The notes: generated from the letters alone by a model not told the origin. DNA of 47,486 nt from Prevotellaceae bacterium (GCA_031262085.1 JAISIN010000018.1:1-47486), one strand, 5' to 3'. Positions 24,955-34,018 are shown, counted from the stretch's first letter. Numbers and translations are program-made.

Positions 24955-25905
24955 ATGGAACAGCAACAATCTTTATCGATTGGACAGGTAAAAAAGCAAC
25001 AGCAATGCGCTACTACTATAGTGGAAACTTCTACTCCTCGGGTGTGCTCCCATTGCGGGACACCTTGTCACGATGGAGATAAGTTCTGCGAAGAGTGTGG
25101 CATGTCATTGTCTGCTGCATCTTGCCCCTATTGTAATATGGCAGTACAACCTCATTGGGAAATATGCCCATCTTGCGGGCATAGCCTGCAACCCAACCAA
25201 TGCTCTTTTTGTGGTGCTCCGCTCGAGCATGATGACCGGTTTTGTCCCGAATGCGGCAATCCGCGCGTCGGCATAGTCTGTCCCGATTGCGGCACACTCA
25301 ATTTTCGCAGTTTTTGTAGGAAGTGCAACCGTCCGTTGAATGAATTTGCCGACCGAGAGGTGCAACGGGCGCATCAAGATCCGATATACCAACAGATGAT
25401 AGCGCTTACCGATGAATTGGCTGATTTAGAGACGAAGCTTACCGATAAGAAAGACGATTCGGATGTTCATAATGAATCGGAAAGCCTGCCGAAAGGAGCT
25501 GTTGTCGGGTTGAGCGACGGCTATAAAACATTGCTCAAACGGAATGAGGTATCGATCGCCTCTCCCGCTTTGCGTCGTGAATCGAAAATTAAACTCACCC
25601 TTGCCAAGCCCGAGCTTACCGAGACCGCCGAGGAGTATAAAGAAAAGGTAGAAGAGATGCAGCACCTCATGCAAAAGCTACGTCCCGAAGGCGATACAAC
25701 CCCTCAAATGCAGCGCAACTACTACTCGGCACGCAAGCTGCCGGTATTGAAGAAGAACGTTACGAAGACTCCTGCCTACTGGATTTGTAATCTCTGCCAC
25801 GCCCGCCATCTGCAGCCCAGTGAGTGTGCACAGCCACAATTGGGAGGTGAGTGGGTGTACGATGATATTATTACTGCGCAACGGGTATTTGAATACGAAG
25901 AATAG
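24955..25905 (+). CDS. Multi-zinc-ribbon protein, first gene of kinase-AAA-FHA cluster
   Basis: 316 residues from the ATG at 24955, preceded by AGGA; an upstream TTG at 24919 overlaps the promoter and is rejected. The N-terminal 125 residues contain eight CxxC pairs forming four zinc ribbons (Cys31/34-45/48, 57/60-71/74, 83/86-97/100, 109/112-121/124), like DZANK-type double zinc ribbons. A charged, probably helical middle (about 135-260) follows. A fifth Cys cluster is near the C-terminus (CNLC at 278-281, Cys291). No signal peptide or membrane helix. A scaffold or adaptor role is inferred from the ribbons and from the zinc ribbons on the AAA and FHA proteins of the same cluster. Confidence 0.85.
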   Translation: MEQQQSLSIGQVKKQQQCATTIVETSTPRVCSHCGTPCHDGDKFCEECGMSLSAASCPYCNMAVQPHWEICPSCGHSLQPNQCSFCGAPLEHDDRFCPECGNPRVGIVCPDCGTLNFRSFCRKCNRPLNEFADREVQRAHQDPIYQQMIALTDELADLETKLTDKKDDSDVHNESESLPKGAVVGLSDGYKTLLKRNEVSIASPALRRESKIKLTLAKPELTETAEEYKEKVEEMQHLMQKLRPEGDTTPQMQRNYYSARKLPVLKKNVTKTPAYWICNLCHARHLQPSECAQPQLGGEWVYDDIITAQRVFEYEE

Positions 25906-26006
25906 AATTTATTATATAACATAGCCGTAGAGTGAAAGCAACGGCAATAGCGACGTCGATGTCGGTTGTAAGGATTGAATGAGTCGTGATGAATAGATAG
26001 CAAGAT

Positions 26007-29000
26007 ATGAGTGACAGTATTGATAAAACTTTGCGCCCTGCCGAGAAAGCAGACAAAACTCTGAGACCAACCAGAGAGACTAAAACTCTGCGTCCTGCCG
26101 GAGAGACCAAAACCCTGCGTCCATCGGGGGATTTGGGTGAGAAAACTCTGCGCCCCGCTGCCATACCGGCGTATGAGAAAACCATGCGCGTAGCGCCTAC
26201 CATAGTCGATTCGGACACCCTGCGTGCCGAGCAAAAGAAAGAAATTGATGACATCATCCGTCCATACGACGCCTCGTACACCATCGACGGTCAGACCTAC
26301 AACGTCGACAAAGCTATCTCAGACGGCACCGGCGAAGCACAGATCCTGCTCGTTACGAACGGCACCGGTAAACAGTATGTGCTCAAACTCTACTATGTAG
26401 GTATCGAACCGCCTCCCAATCACGAAATACTCGAACGTATTCGCCGCACTCCCCGTTCAGGGTTGTTAGTCGATATCTACTCACATGGTTTGTGGGAGAA
26501 CCCCCGCGTGCCGGGCGAAGTACGCGATTACGAACTGATGACCTACTGTACCGGTGGTTCGCTCGACAAACTCAACTTGCGTGGCAACGAAGAGCGCCTC
26601 TGCGAGATTGCTCTGCAAGCTGCTGCCGCCATCGACCTCTGTCACCAACACGGATTTATTCACCGCGACATCAAACCGGGAAACTTTTTCTTTTTAGACG
26701 AGACACAGAAACAGGTCGTATTGGGCGATTTCGGCATCTCCGTGAAGTGCGATAAAGAGGGTGTAGCCCGCACCGACCAAGCCCGCACCCGCATCTATGC
26801 CGCTCCCGAAATGTATTACACCGTGCCGGGTGAGAATATGGTAGAGATAGATACCAAGAGCGACTTCTATTCGCTGGGCATGGTATTGCTCTGTCTGTGG
26901 ATGGGTGAAAGGGAGTTCAAAGAGAAAGAGTTCGAACTGATGAAGCGTAAGCGTACAGGCGACCTCCCCTTTCCCGATAATCTTTCTGCCCATACCCTGC
27001 AACTCATCAAAGCCCTTACCGTGCCGCAGCCCGAAAAACGATGCGGGTTTGCCGACATTGTGCGTTGGTCGCAGGGCGAAAACATCTACAACGATAACGA
27101 CAGTCAGGACGTAGAGCATGCTTTTAATATCATCTTCAATGCCGGAAAGAATCAGGTTGCCCATTCGCCCGAAGAATTGGCAGATTACATGCGTCAAGAT
27201 CCCGACCTGACAGGAAAGTACCTTTATACCGGGAAAATAGCCAAATGGCTCAACGAGAACCAACGCCCCGAGCTGGCAGCCGAAATCGAAGAAATCACCG
27301 AAAAACGATACCCCAAGCAGCCAACGGCCGGATTGTATGCCGCTTGTTATGCCCTCAACATGGATATGCCCTACTACGATGTCAAGGGAAATCCCTGTAT
27401 CACAGCCGACGAGATAGCACAGTCGCTCAACCGTTACTTTAGTGTTTATCTGTCGATGTTGACCAATGAGTACGATCCGCTCTTTATCTTCTTCCATGTG
27501 CACGACCTGCAACAACTTGCCGACAATACCGTGCAGCTCTTCCGCCAACCCGAACGTCGGCGTGAGGCATTACGGCGACTCATATACACGCTTGCTCCCA
27601 CACGTCCTTATACATTGACCGACGAAAGGGGAGAGCATGAGGATTGTCGAACCCCCGACGACATACTACGCTTTGCCTACTCGCATTCGCTGAGCGCTGA
27701 GTCGTGGAGCGATCTGGGAGAAGAATCGTTTTTGATCTGGCTCGGTGCACACGATAAGAGCCTTGTGGTAAAGATACACGCCCAACTCAAAGGCTTCGAC
27801 CCGAAGGAGTCTGCCGTGACCTACGCCGTACTTTACAACCTTAGTCCCAAAGTGTCGTTCACCTTGCAGACCGACGAAACTGCCGACGACTACTGCTTTA
27901 CCCACACGCAAGTGGCACAATTCATGAATCGTCAACTCATGATTTATCGTCATGCCCGCAAAGGAACTCCCGAATACGACTATGCCGGATACATGCTTGG
28001 CATGCTTTCCGACATGTTGGGGTCGCGTCTCTACTTCTACCTCAAATCGAAAGGCGTCTACGACGACAAAATAGAGTGGATAAACTACTGCTTCGACCTT
28101 CAGTCGAAAGACAATCTGCGCAAATCGGGTCCCTACAATCGCGTTATTGCAACATTCAAGATGATAAAAGGATTGGGAGCCTCTCCTTATTATTATTTCG
28201 AGGAAAGTAATCGGAGCATCACCTCCTTGTCGGAGCTGAAGCACATACCTGCCAAAGAGGTAAAACAAGAGTTAGAGAGCGGTTATCTGAAAGATTGGAT
28301 TGCCGTATTCTTTCAAGAAGACCCCAATCGAAAACTATCTGCCAAGTTTGCCTACGAGCAACAGGTGGTTGAATATATCGAATTTATCGCCCGATTCGAT
28401 AACAAAGATGCCGACGTAGCCAACTACCATCTGGCATCCGATTATATGCGTAAAGGCGTCCGGAAGATACGCCTCAAAGTGGGGGCACTCCGATTGATGC
28501 GCATCTTTCTGGGGGTGGCATGTGTGTTGCCGCTGCTGACGGCAGCAGGGATACTGTTATACTTCGGACTGCCCTTTGAAGGTAATCCGTTGCGTGTGCT
28601 CAACATACCGGCATTGGTTGCGCTGGGCGTTGTCTTTGGAGCATTGGTTTATGTAACTTCCGAAGGACGCAACATCATCGGCAGTTTGGTCATGGGCTGT
28701 GTCTTGGGCGCCATGCTCTATTATAGCGTCTATTTTATTCTGTTGCTGGAGTACGACCCGGTGAAGCATCTGGAGTGGTTACATGCCAACCACGTATTGG
28801 CGGGTATACTGATGATACTTGCCTACTCTACCATACGTACCTGTTACTTCAAATTACCCTTGCTAACCAAATCTCACCGTGCCGTGTTGAAGCCGGGTTT
28901 CGAAGAGATGAGGCTCGAACCGCTTCACTTTGCCTTTCGCGCCAAGGCAGGCACCAGCTTCGTCTCCTCGATAGGCGATGAAATGACCGAATATAACGAC

Positions 29001-29489
29001 TATCTGAAAAACAATGTCCGTCGCTTCCTTTACCGTTCCATCTTGTCGCTGCTCATCGTAGGCTTTCTGGGCTTCTTGTTTGTGAAGTACGCACCGCAGT
29101 TCAGCCTGTCCGACCTGCTGAAGAGCGAAATGTCGGTCGGAGCACTCGAAGGTACTTGGAAAGGCACTTTCGACGGTCGCGAAGCTACGCTGGAAATCAC
29201 CGAAGCCAGTGCGCTGAAAATAAGAGGCACCATACACGTGACATACTCGCAACGTACCTCGGAGTCGCTCACCGGTACGGTAGATGCGGCAACCCGCACC
29301 ATTCGTCTGGACGACGTAGAACGTACCAACGGTGTGCTCGACGGGAGCTATATAGGCACCTTTGAAGGCGATGGAATGGATGCTTTTGGAGGTACTTACG
29401 AAAACTATACCACCAAGAAACGAGTGAAATTCAAGTTTGTCAAACAGCCCGTGTCTCAAAAGATACCAACAGAAGAAATGAAAGAATGA
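26007..29489 (+). CDS. Membrane Ser/Thr protein kinase with TLRP-repeat tail
   Basis: 1160 residues. Residues 1-75 repeat a [KD]-T-[LM]-R motif seven times, five as full TLRP (Thr8, 18, 27, 35, 47; variants at 59 and 71). The kinase domain spans about 90-360: a relaxed Gly loop (SDGTGEAQ), VAIK-like Lys127, HRDIKPGN (219-226), DFG (241-243), APE (266-268) and DFYSLGMVL, so it should be active. A long region without recognised domains follows (about 370-820). Five predicted membrane helices lie near 832, 865, 892, 930 and 1012, with Arg-Arg before the last. A beta-rich calycin-like domain (EGTWKGTFDG start) covers about 1045-1150. With a cytoplasmic kinase, five helices put that domain in the periplasm, where it could be a sensor. 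It overlaps the AAA gene by 4 bp (ATGA). The 101-bp gap before it shows no promoter. Confidence 0.9.
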   Translation: MSDSIDKTLRPAEKADKTLRPTRETKTLRPAGETKTLRPSGDLGEKTLRPAAIPAYEKTMRVAPTIVDSDTLRAEQKKEIDDIIRPYDASYTIDGQTYNVDKAISDGTGEAQILLVTNGTGKQYVLKLYYVGIEPPPNHEILERIRRTPRSGLLVDIYSHGLWENPRVPGEVRDYELMTYCTGGSLDKLNLRGNEERLCEIALQAAAAIDLCHQHGFIHRDIKPGNFFFLDETQKQVVLGDFGISVKCDKEGVARTDQARTRIYAAPEMYYTVPGENMVEIDTKSDFYSLGMVLLCLWMGEREFKEKEFELMKRKRTGDLPFPDNLSAHTLQLIKALTVPQPEKRCGFADIVRWSQGENIYNDNDSQDVEHAFNIIFNAGKNQVAHSPEELADYMRQDPDLTGKYLYTGKIAKWLNENQRPELAAEIEEITEKRYPKQPTAGLYAACYALNMDMPYYDVKGNPCITADEIAQSLNRYFSVYLSMLTNEYDPLFIFFHVHDLQQLADNTVQLFRQPERRREALRRLIYTLAPTRPYTLTDERGEHEDCRTPDDILRFAYSHSLSAESWSDLGEESFLIWLGAHDKSLVVKIHAQLKGFDPKESAVTYAVLYNLSPKVSFTLQTDETADDYCFTHTQVAQFMNRQLMIYRHARKGTPEYDYAGYMLGMLSDMLGSRLYFYLKSKGVYDDKIEWINYCFDLQSKDNLRKSGPYNRVIATFKMIKGLGASPYYYFEESNRSITSLSELKHIPAKEVKQELESGYLKDWIAVFFQEDPNRKLSAKFAYEQQVVEYIEFIARFDNKDADVANYHLASDYMRKGVRKIRLKVGALRLMRIFLGVACVLPLLTAAGILLYFGLPFEGNPLRVLNIPALVALGVVFGALVYVTSEGRNIIGSLVMGCVLGAMLYYSVYFILLLEYDPVKHLEWLHANHVLAGILMILAYSTIRTCYFKLPLLTKSHRAVLKPGFEEMRLEPLHFAFRAKAGTSFVSSIGDEMTEYNDYLKNNVRRFLYRSILSLLIVGFLGFLFVKYAPQFSLSDLLKSEMSVGALEGTWKGTFDGREATLEITEASALKIRGTIHVTYSQRTSESLTGTVDAATRTIRLDDVERTNGVLDGSYIGTFEGDGMDAFGGTYENYTTKKRVKFKFVKQPVSQKIPTEEMKE

Positions 29490-32400
29490 ATATGAACTGT
29501 CCGAAATGTCAAAAACCCAATCGCGATATAGCTAACTTTTGCAAGTGGTGCGGTGTCACATTAATCAATAAAGGTACCGAACCGTTACGCGAATTGGTAG
29601 GGATGGAGGGTGTAAAGACGCAGTTACAAGATTTGGTGAATACCTGCGAATCGTTAGCATTACGTTCGCAACGCATCGGCGTGCCTGTCCGCTTGGGAAT
29701 GGATATGATTCTCACCGGAAATACGGGAACCGGAAAAACCAAGCTCGCATCTGTGTTGCAAAAGTTACTGTTTGCCATCGGCGTGGTGAAGCAACCCGTC
29801 ATGACGGTGATTGATGCCGTAGATTACGAAACGTTCTCGAAAGAGTGGGAGAAAAACACAGCCAACCTTAAAGGAGGCATCCTCTGCATCGAAAATGTAC
29901 AGAAGCTGGTGCCTACCGGAGCTGCCAGCGAGATCAACCGCCTCGACAAGCTTCTCAGCAGTATGGACAAGTGGAACAACGATCCTATCGTCATTCTTTC
30001 AGGTCTCTCTGCCGGATTTAAAGAGTTTCTCGTTGCCAATCCCGACGTAAGCAATCGCTTCGAGTATCGCTTCGACCTGAAAGATTGCACCGTGAGCGAC
30101 CTGAAGGAGATCTGCATCCGCGAACTCAAGAAAGTATATGGCATTACGCTTAATGCCGAAGCCGATGCCAAATTAGAGCGCATCTTCAAATACGACATGC
30201 GGCAGAAAGCCGACGACTTCGGTAACGGACACCTCGCCGTAAAGAAGGCTGCCGATATCTTTGCCAATACCATTCGCCGCGACCCCAATGCTACCGTTGC
30301 TATACCAGCCGACATTCCCGGGCAGGAGTTTCATCAGAAGAGCTACGAACAGATCATGACAGAGCTGGACGAATTTGTCGGCATCGATGAAATCAAGGCT
30401 ACGGTACAAAAGATCGTCAACAAGATTGATTTTGAACGCGACCGCAAAGGCGTCGGCGCTAAACGCGAAATCAAAGATCACTTCCTCTTTCTGGGTAATC
30501 CGGGAACAGGCAAGACAACCCTCGCACGGATCTTTGCCGATATACTCAACTCCTTAGAGGTACTCCCCATCGGACAATTGGTGGAGGTCTCGCGCAAGGA
30601 GCTGGTAGCAGGTTATGTCGGACAGACAGCGCTGGCAGTAGAGAAGTATGTCGACATGGCAATGGGCGGCGTGCTCTTTATCGACGAAGCCTATACGTTG
30701 AAATCGGGTGAAAACGACGGCTTTGGACAAGAAGCCATCGACACCCTACTCAAGTTGGTGGAAGATCGCCGCGGGCTGTTTGTGGCTATCGCTGCCGGTT
30801 ACAGCAAGGAGATGGGCGAATTTCTTAGCGCCAACTCGGGCATGACTTCGCGCTTCAACGAAACGGTGAACTTCCGCGATTATACCGCCGACGAGCTGAC
30901 GGAGATCTTCCGTCGGCAGGTGAAAAAAGAGCAACTCACCCTCGATGCCGATGCCGAAGCTTTCATTTCCAACTACTTCAAGAAAATGTATCTCACCCGC
31001 ACCCGCACCTTCGGCAATGCCCGTGAGGTACGTAATACGCTCGATCGAGCCATCAAGCAGCAAGGTGTTCGCCTGCTGGCACTCAAGAGTACCGCTGCCT
31101 ACGACCCCGCTATGGCAAACATCCTGACGCGTGCCGACATTGAGGGTGAAGAGAATCGAAATGTGAAAACACTGCCCGAAATCTTGGCAGAGTTGGACGA
31201 CTTTATCGGCATGAATAATGTGAAAGCCGAGATACGTGCCCTTGCCAACAAGATTGCCATGGATAAAGAGATGATGGATATGGGAATTGCCGATGCCGAA
31301 ATAACCCCCGTGCACATTGTGTTGACAGGCAATCCCGGAACAGGCAAAACCACTCTTGCCAAGAAGTTGGGAGAGATATTCAAGGCTATCGGTCTGCTGC
31401 CCACCGACAAGGTTGTAGAGAAGGAGCGCAAAAACTTAGTCAGTCCCTATCAGAACGAAACCGCCAAGTTGATGGATAAAGCGTGCGACGAGGCTATGGG
31501 CGGTATCCTGTTCATCGACGAAGCCTATGCGCTGGTGCCTGTAGGTGCAGGGGGAGGCACCGGACAGGGCGGACAGGCTGGCGTGGAAGCGGTAGAATCG
31601 CTGATGACGCGCATGGTACGCGATGCCGGCAAGTTCGTTGTCATCTGTGCAGGCTATCAGGCAGATATGGAAGAGTTTATCAACAATGCCAACCCCGGAT
31701 TCCGCCGACGGTTCACCACCTTCCTGCACATCGAAGATTATACTGCCGACCAACTGATTGCTATCTATCGCTCATTGGCACACAAAAAAGAGAACGTGCT
31801 CACTCCCGAAGCCGAAGAGATGCTGACCAAGCTCGTCGATGAGATGGTGACATCGAAGGATGAGAACTTCGGCAATGCAGGCGAAATGGTAAAGCTCTTC
31901 GACAAAACCAAGCTGCGCCGCTCCAACCGACTGACAGAGCTGCGCTCTGCCGGATACCCCGTGACACGCGAGATGTTCCTCACCATTCAGGCTACCGACA
32001 TCCCCTACGACCCGCCCCAGATGATAGACGAAGAAGCGTGCATGGCAGAACTGAACCAACTCATCGGACTGGCTGCCGTGAAACGCGAAGTGAAAGAGAT
32101 TGCCGATTATATAAAGGTGGAGCGAGCCAAAGCCGAAGCTACCGGCAAGAAATTCCAAGGCGTAGCCGACCATTATCTCTTCGTGGGCAATCCCGGCACG
32201 GGAAAGACCACTGTGGCACGCATCATGGGTAACATATTCTACGCCTTGGGCGTGCTGCCCAGCAATCGCTTGCTCGAAGTAACCCGCAAAGACCTCGTGG
32301 AAGGGTACGTAGGACAAACCGCCGGTAAAACGGCACGTATGGTAAAGCGAGCCGTAGGAGGCGTACTCTTCATCGACGAAGCCTACTCGCTGATGGGCGA

Positions 32401-32830
32401 TGCCTTCGGACAGGAAGCTACCAATACCCTGCTGCCCATGCTGCTCGACTATAAAGGTAAGATGGTATGTATCGCTGCCGGCTATCCGCAAGAGATTAAA
32501 GAGTGGATCAACAGCAACTCGGGTTTGGAGTCACGCTTCACCAAGGTGATTCCGTTCGAGGATTATAACCCCGATGAACTGGCGCAAATCTTTCTTGCTA
32601 AAGCCAAAAAAGAGATGCTCACACTCACCGCCGATGCCGAGCAGGTGATGCGCGTCTACTTTATCGACCTCTACAAACGTCGTGACCGCAACTTTGCCAA
32701 TGCCCGTGAGGTACACAACTACTTCGACCGCGTGTTGAAAAATCAAAGCTCACGCCTGAGACGCGAAATGGAAACTCCCCACTTCGACCCCGCGGGTTAC
32801 GACACGCTGCTGCCCGAAGATATGCTATAA
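29486..32830 (+). CDS. Zinc-ribbon protein with four CbxX/CbbX-type AAA+ modules
   Basis: 1114 residues. The N-terminal zinc ribbon is CPKC (5-8) and CKWC (19-22). Four AAA+ modules follow, with Walker A at 78-86, 337-344, 615-622 and 901-908. Modules 2-4 have canonical Walker B (VLFIDEAY or ILFIDEAY) and Arg-containing SRF/RRRF sites, and modules 2 and 4 keep the pore-loop motif GYVGQTA. Module 1 has Walker A but ILCIEN for Walker B, so it probably binds ATP without hydrolysing it. The modules match the CbxX/CfqX (CbbX, SpoVK) family, whose members remodel protein complexes; EccA of type VII secretion is related. Four tandem copies plus a ribbon is unusual. Start ATG overlaps the kinase stop; a second ATG is two codons later. 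Target unknown. Confidence 0.9.
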   Translation: MNMNCPKCQKPNRDIANFCKWCGVTLINKGTEPLRELVGMEGVKTQLQDLVNTCESLALRSQRIGVPVRLGMDMILTGNTGTGKTKLASVLQKLLFAIGVVKQPVMTVIDAVDYETFSKEWEKNTANLKGGILCIENVQKLVPTGAASEINRLDKLLSSMDKWNNDPIVILSGLSAGFKEFLVANPDVSNRFEYRFDLKDCTVSDLKEICIRELKKVYGITLNAEADAKLERIFKYDMRQKADDFGNGHLAVKKAADIFANTIRRDPNATVAIPADIPGQEFHQKSYEQIMTELDEFVGIDEIKATVQKIVNKIDFERDRKGVGAKREIKDHFLFLGNPGTGKTTLARIFADILNSLEVLPIGQLVEVSRKELVAGYVGQTALAVEKYVDMAMGGVLFIDEAYTLKSGENDGFGQEAIDTLLKLVEDRRGLFVAIAAGYSKEMGEFLSANSGMTSRFNETVNFRDYTADELTEIFRRQVKKEQLTLDADAEAFISNYFKKMYLTRTRTFGNAREVRNTLDRAIKQQGVRLLALKSTAAYDPAMANILTRADIEGEENRNVKTLPEILAELDDFIGMNNVKAEIRALANKIAMDKEMMDMGIADAEITPVHIVLTGNPGTGKTTLAKKLGEIFKAIGLLPTDKVVEKERKNLVSPYQNETAKLMDKACDEAMGGILFIDEAYALVPVGAGGGTGQGGQAGVEAVESLMTRMVRDAGKFVVICAGYQADMEEFINNANPGFRRRFTTFLHIEDYTADQLIAIYRSLAHKKENVLTPEAEEMLTKLVDEMVTSKDENFGNAGEMVKLFDKTKLRRSNRLTELRSAGYPVTREMFLTIQATDIPYDPPQMIDEEACMAELNQLIGLAAVKREVKEIADYIKVERAKAEATGKKFQGVADHYLFVGNPGTGKTTVARIMGNIFYALGVLPSNRLLEVTRKDLVEGYVGQTAGKTARMVKRAVGGVLFIDEAYSLMGDAFGQEATNTLLPMLLDYKGKMVCIAAGYPQEIKEWINSNSGLESRFTKVIPFEDYNPDELAQIFLAKAKKEMLTLTADAEQVMRVYFIDLYKRRDRNFANAREVHNYFDRVLKNQSSRLRREMETPHFDPAGYDTLLPEDML

Positions 32831-32859
32831 AGATGAACTAAAACAGAGTAATTAAAGAT

Positions 32860-33426
32860 ATGGCTACAATCAATTGCCCCAAATGTAAAGCCGAAATAGA
32901 GAGCGACAGCTATTTTTGCGACCAGTGCGGAGCGGAACTCTTTATCTGCCCCAACTGCCGCGTACTTGGCAAGGGCAAACGGTGTACCCGTTGCGGCAAA
33001 GAGCTGACTTCTGTTCGCGAACTGATGTGCGAATCGACCGTGAAAGCGGCAGATGCAGCAACCCGCGGCGAATCGACCGTAGGGAAAACAATCAATACGG
33101 GACGTACCATACGACCCAAGGTACCGCCCAAAGTATTGCCCATGCGGTTGGTTTGTACCAATCCACCACTACGGTTGGCGCTGGTCGACGGAGTAGTAAT
33201 CGGTCGCCGACACGGCGGATATGCCGAAGCGTTTACACCATATACCTATATATCGGGTAAGCATGCCCGTCTGCAAAAGAGTGCAGACGGCAAATGGGAG
33301 GTAATAGATCTGGATTCGACCAACGGTACCTTCCTTAATGGCGACCAGCTGACCCCCCATGAGCCGGTGATGTTTCAGGTAGGCGATATGCTGCGCTTTG
33401 CCAATATAGAGTTTAAAGTCGAATAA
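32860..33426 (+). CDS. Zinc-ribbon FHA-domain protein
   Basis: 188 residues. Two N-terminal zinc-ribbon knuckle sets (Cys6/9, 20/23, 30/33, 42/45) are followed by a flexible linker (about 50-92) with two ESTV motifs and GKTINTGRTIRPK. An FHA domain follows (about 95-188). FHA phospho-Thr-binding residues are visible: Gly115-Arg116 in VIGRRHG, Ser133 and His136 in YISGKHARL, and Asn155 in DSTNGTFLNG. The linker's TIRP (83-86) resembles the TLRP repeats of the kinase. In GarA/OdhI-type proteins a phosphorylated N-terminal Thr folds back onto the FHA domain; a similar switch is inferred here. It starts 29 bp after the AAA gene. Confidence 0.9.
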   Translation: MATINCPKCKAEIESDSYFCDQCGAELFICPNCRVLGKGKRCTRCGKELTSVRELMCESTVKAADAATRGESTVGKTINTGRTIRPKVPPKVLPMRLVCTNPPLRLALVDGVVIGRRHGGYAEAFTPYTYISGKHARLQKSADGKWEVIDLDSTNGTFLNGDQLTPHEPVMFQVGDMLRFANIEFKVE

Positions 33427-33436
33427 TCTCACCCCG

Positions 33437-34009
33437 ATGATTACTGCGCAACGAATCACTACTACCGATGCTGCGCTGTATCGGTTTATGGAGCGTGTTC
33501 TGGTAGAATCGTTCCCGCCGGAGGAGCGTCGTTCCTTGTCGGCGCTGCGTCGTATTACCGACGAGCAGGCATCTGTATTCCATCTTTATATTGTTTTAGA
33601 CGGCGATCTGCCCGTGGGCTTCTATAACTACTGGCTCTTTTCCGGTTTCTGCTATGCAGAGCATCTGGCTATTGCACCCGAATATCGCAACCGAAAATAC
33701 GGGACGCAGTTGATTACCTCTCTGACAAGCCGCTTCAGCCTGCCTTTGGTCATTGAGGTAGAACCTCCCGCATCGGAGATTACTTGCCGCCGTATCGGTT
33801 TTTACGAGCGGCTTGGCTTCCGCCTGTGGCAGCGCGACTATCTGCAGCCGCCCTATTCGCCCGAACACGACTTCCTCCCACTAAAACTGATGAGCTTCCG
33901 GGAGATAGACCTATCGGATGATGAAATCTACCATCACGTGTGCAGCTCCATCTATCAGGAGGTGTACGGCTATCGGGGGGAGTGTAAGCGTAGCCACTTT
34001 GACCTGTAA
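33437..34009 (+). CDS. GNAT family N-acetyltransferase
   Basis: 190 residues. The acetyl-CoA site is recognisable in the FCYAEHLAIAPEYRNRKYGTQL block, the usual beta4-alpha3 'V.P..R..G.G' loop with Lys-Tyr in place of Gly. A later CRRIGFYERLGFRLWQRDY segment is typical of GNAT C-termini. Substrate unknown. The gene begins 10 bp after the FHA gene with no promoter between, so it is probably co-transcribed with the kinase cluster, but similar GNAT genes stand alone elsewhere and a functional link is unproven. Confidence 0.85.
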   Translation: MITAQRITTTDAALYRFMERVLVESFPPEERRSLSALRRITDEQASVFHLYIVLDGDLPVGFYNYWLFSGFCYAEHLAIAPEYRNRKYGTQLITSLTSRFSLPLVIEVEPPASEITCRRIGFYERLGFRLWQRDYLQPPYSPEHDFLPLKLMSFREIDLSDDEIYHHVCSSIYQEVYGYRGECKRSHFDL

Positions 34010-34018
34010 TTGTTTTGA

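Noticed and set aside
26007..33426. Type VI or type VII secretion locus
   Set aside because: A kinase, FHA and AAA+ combination is shared with such loci, but no sheath, tube, baseplate, membrane-complex or EssC/FtsK-type gene is present.
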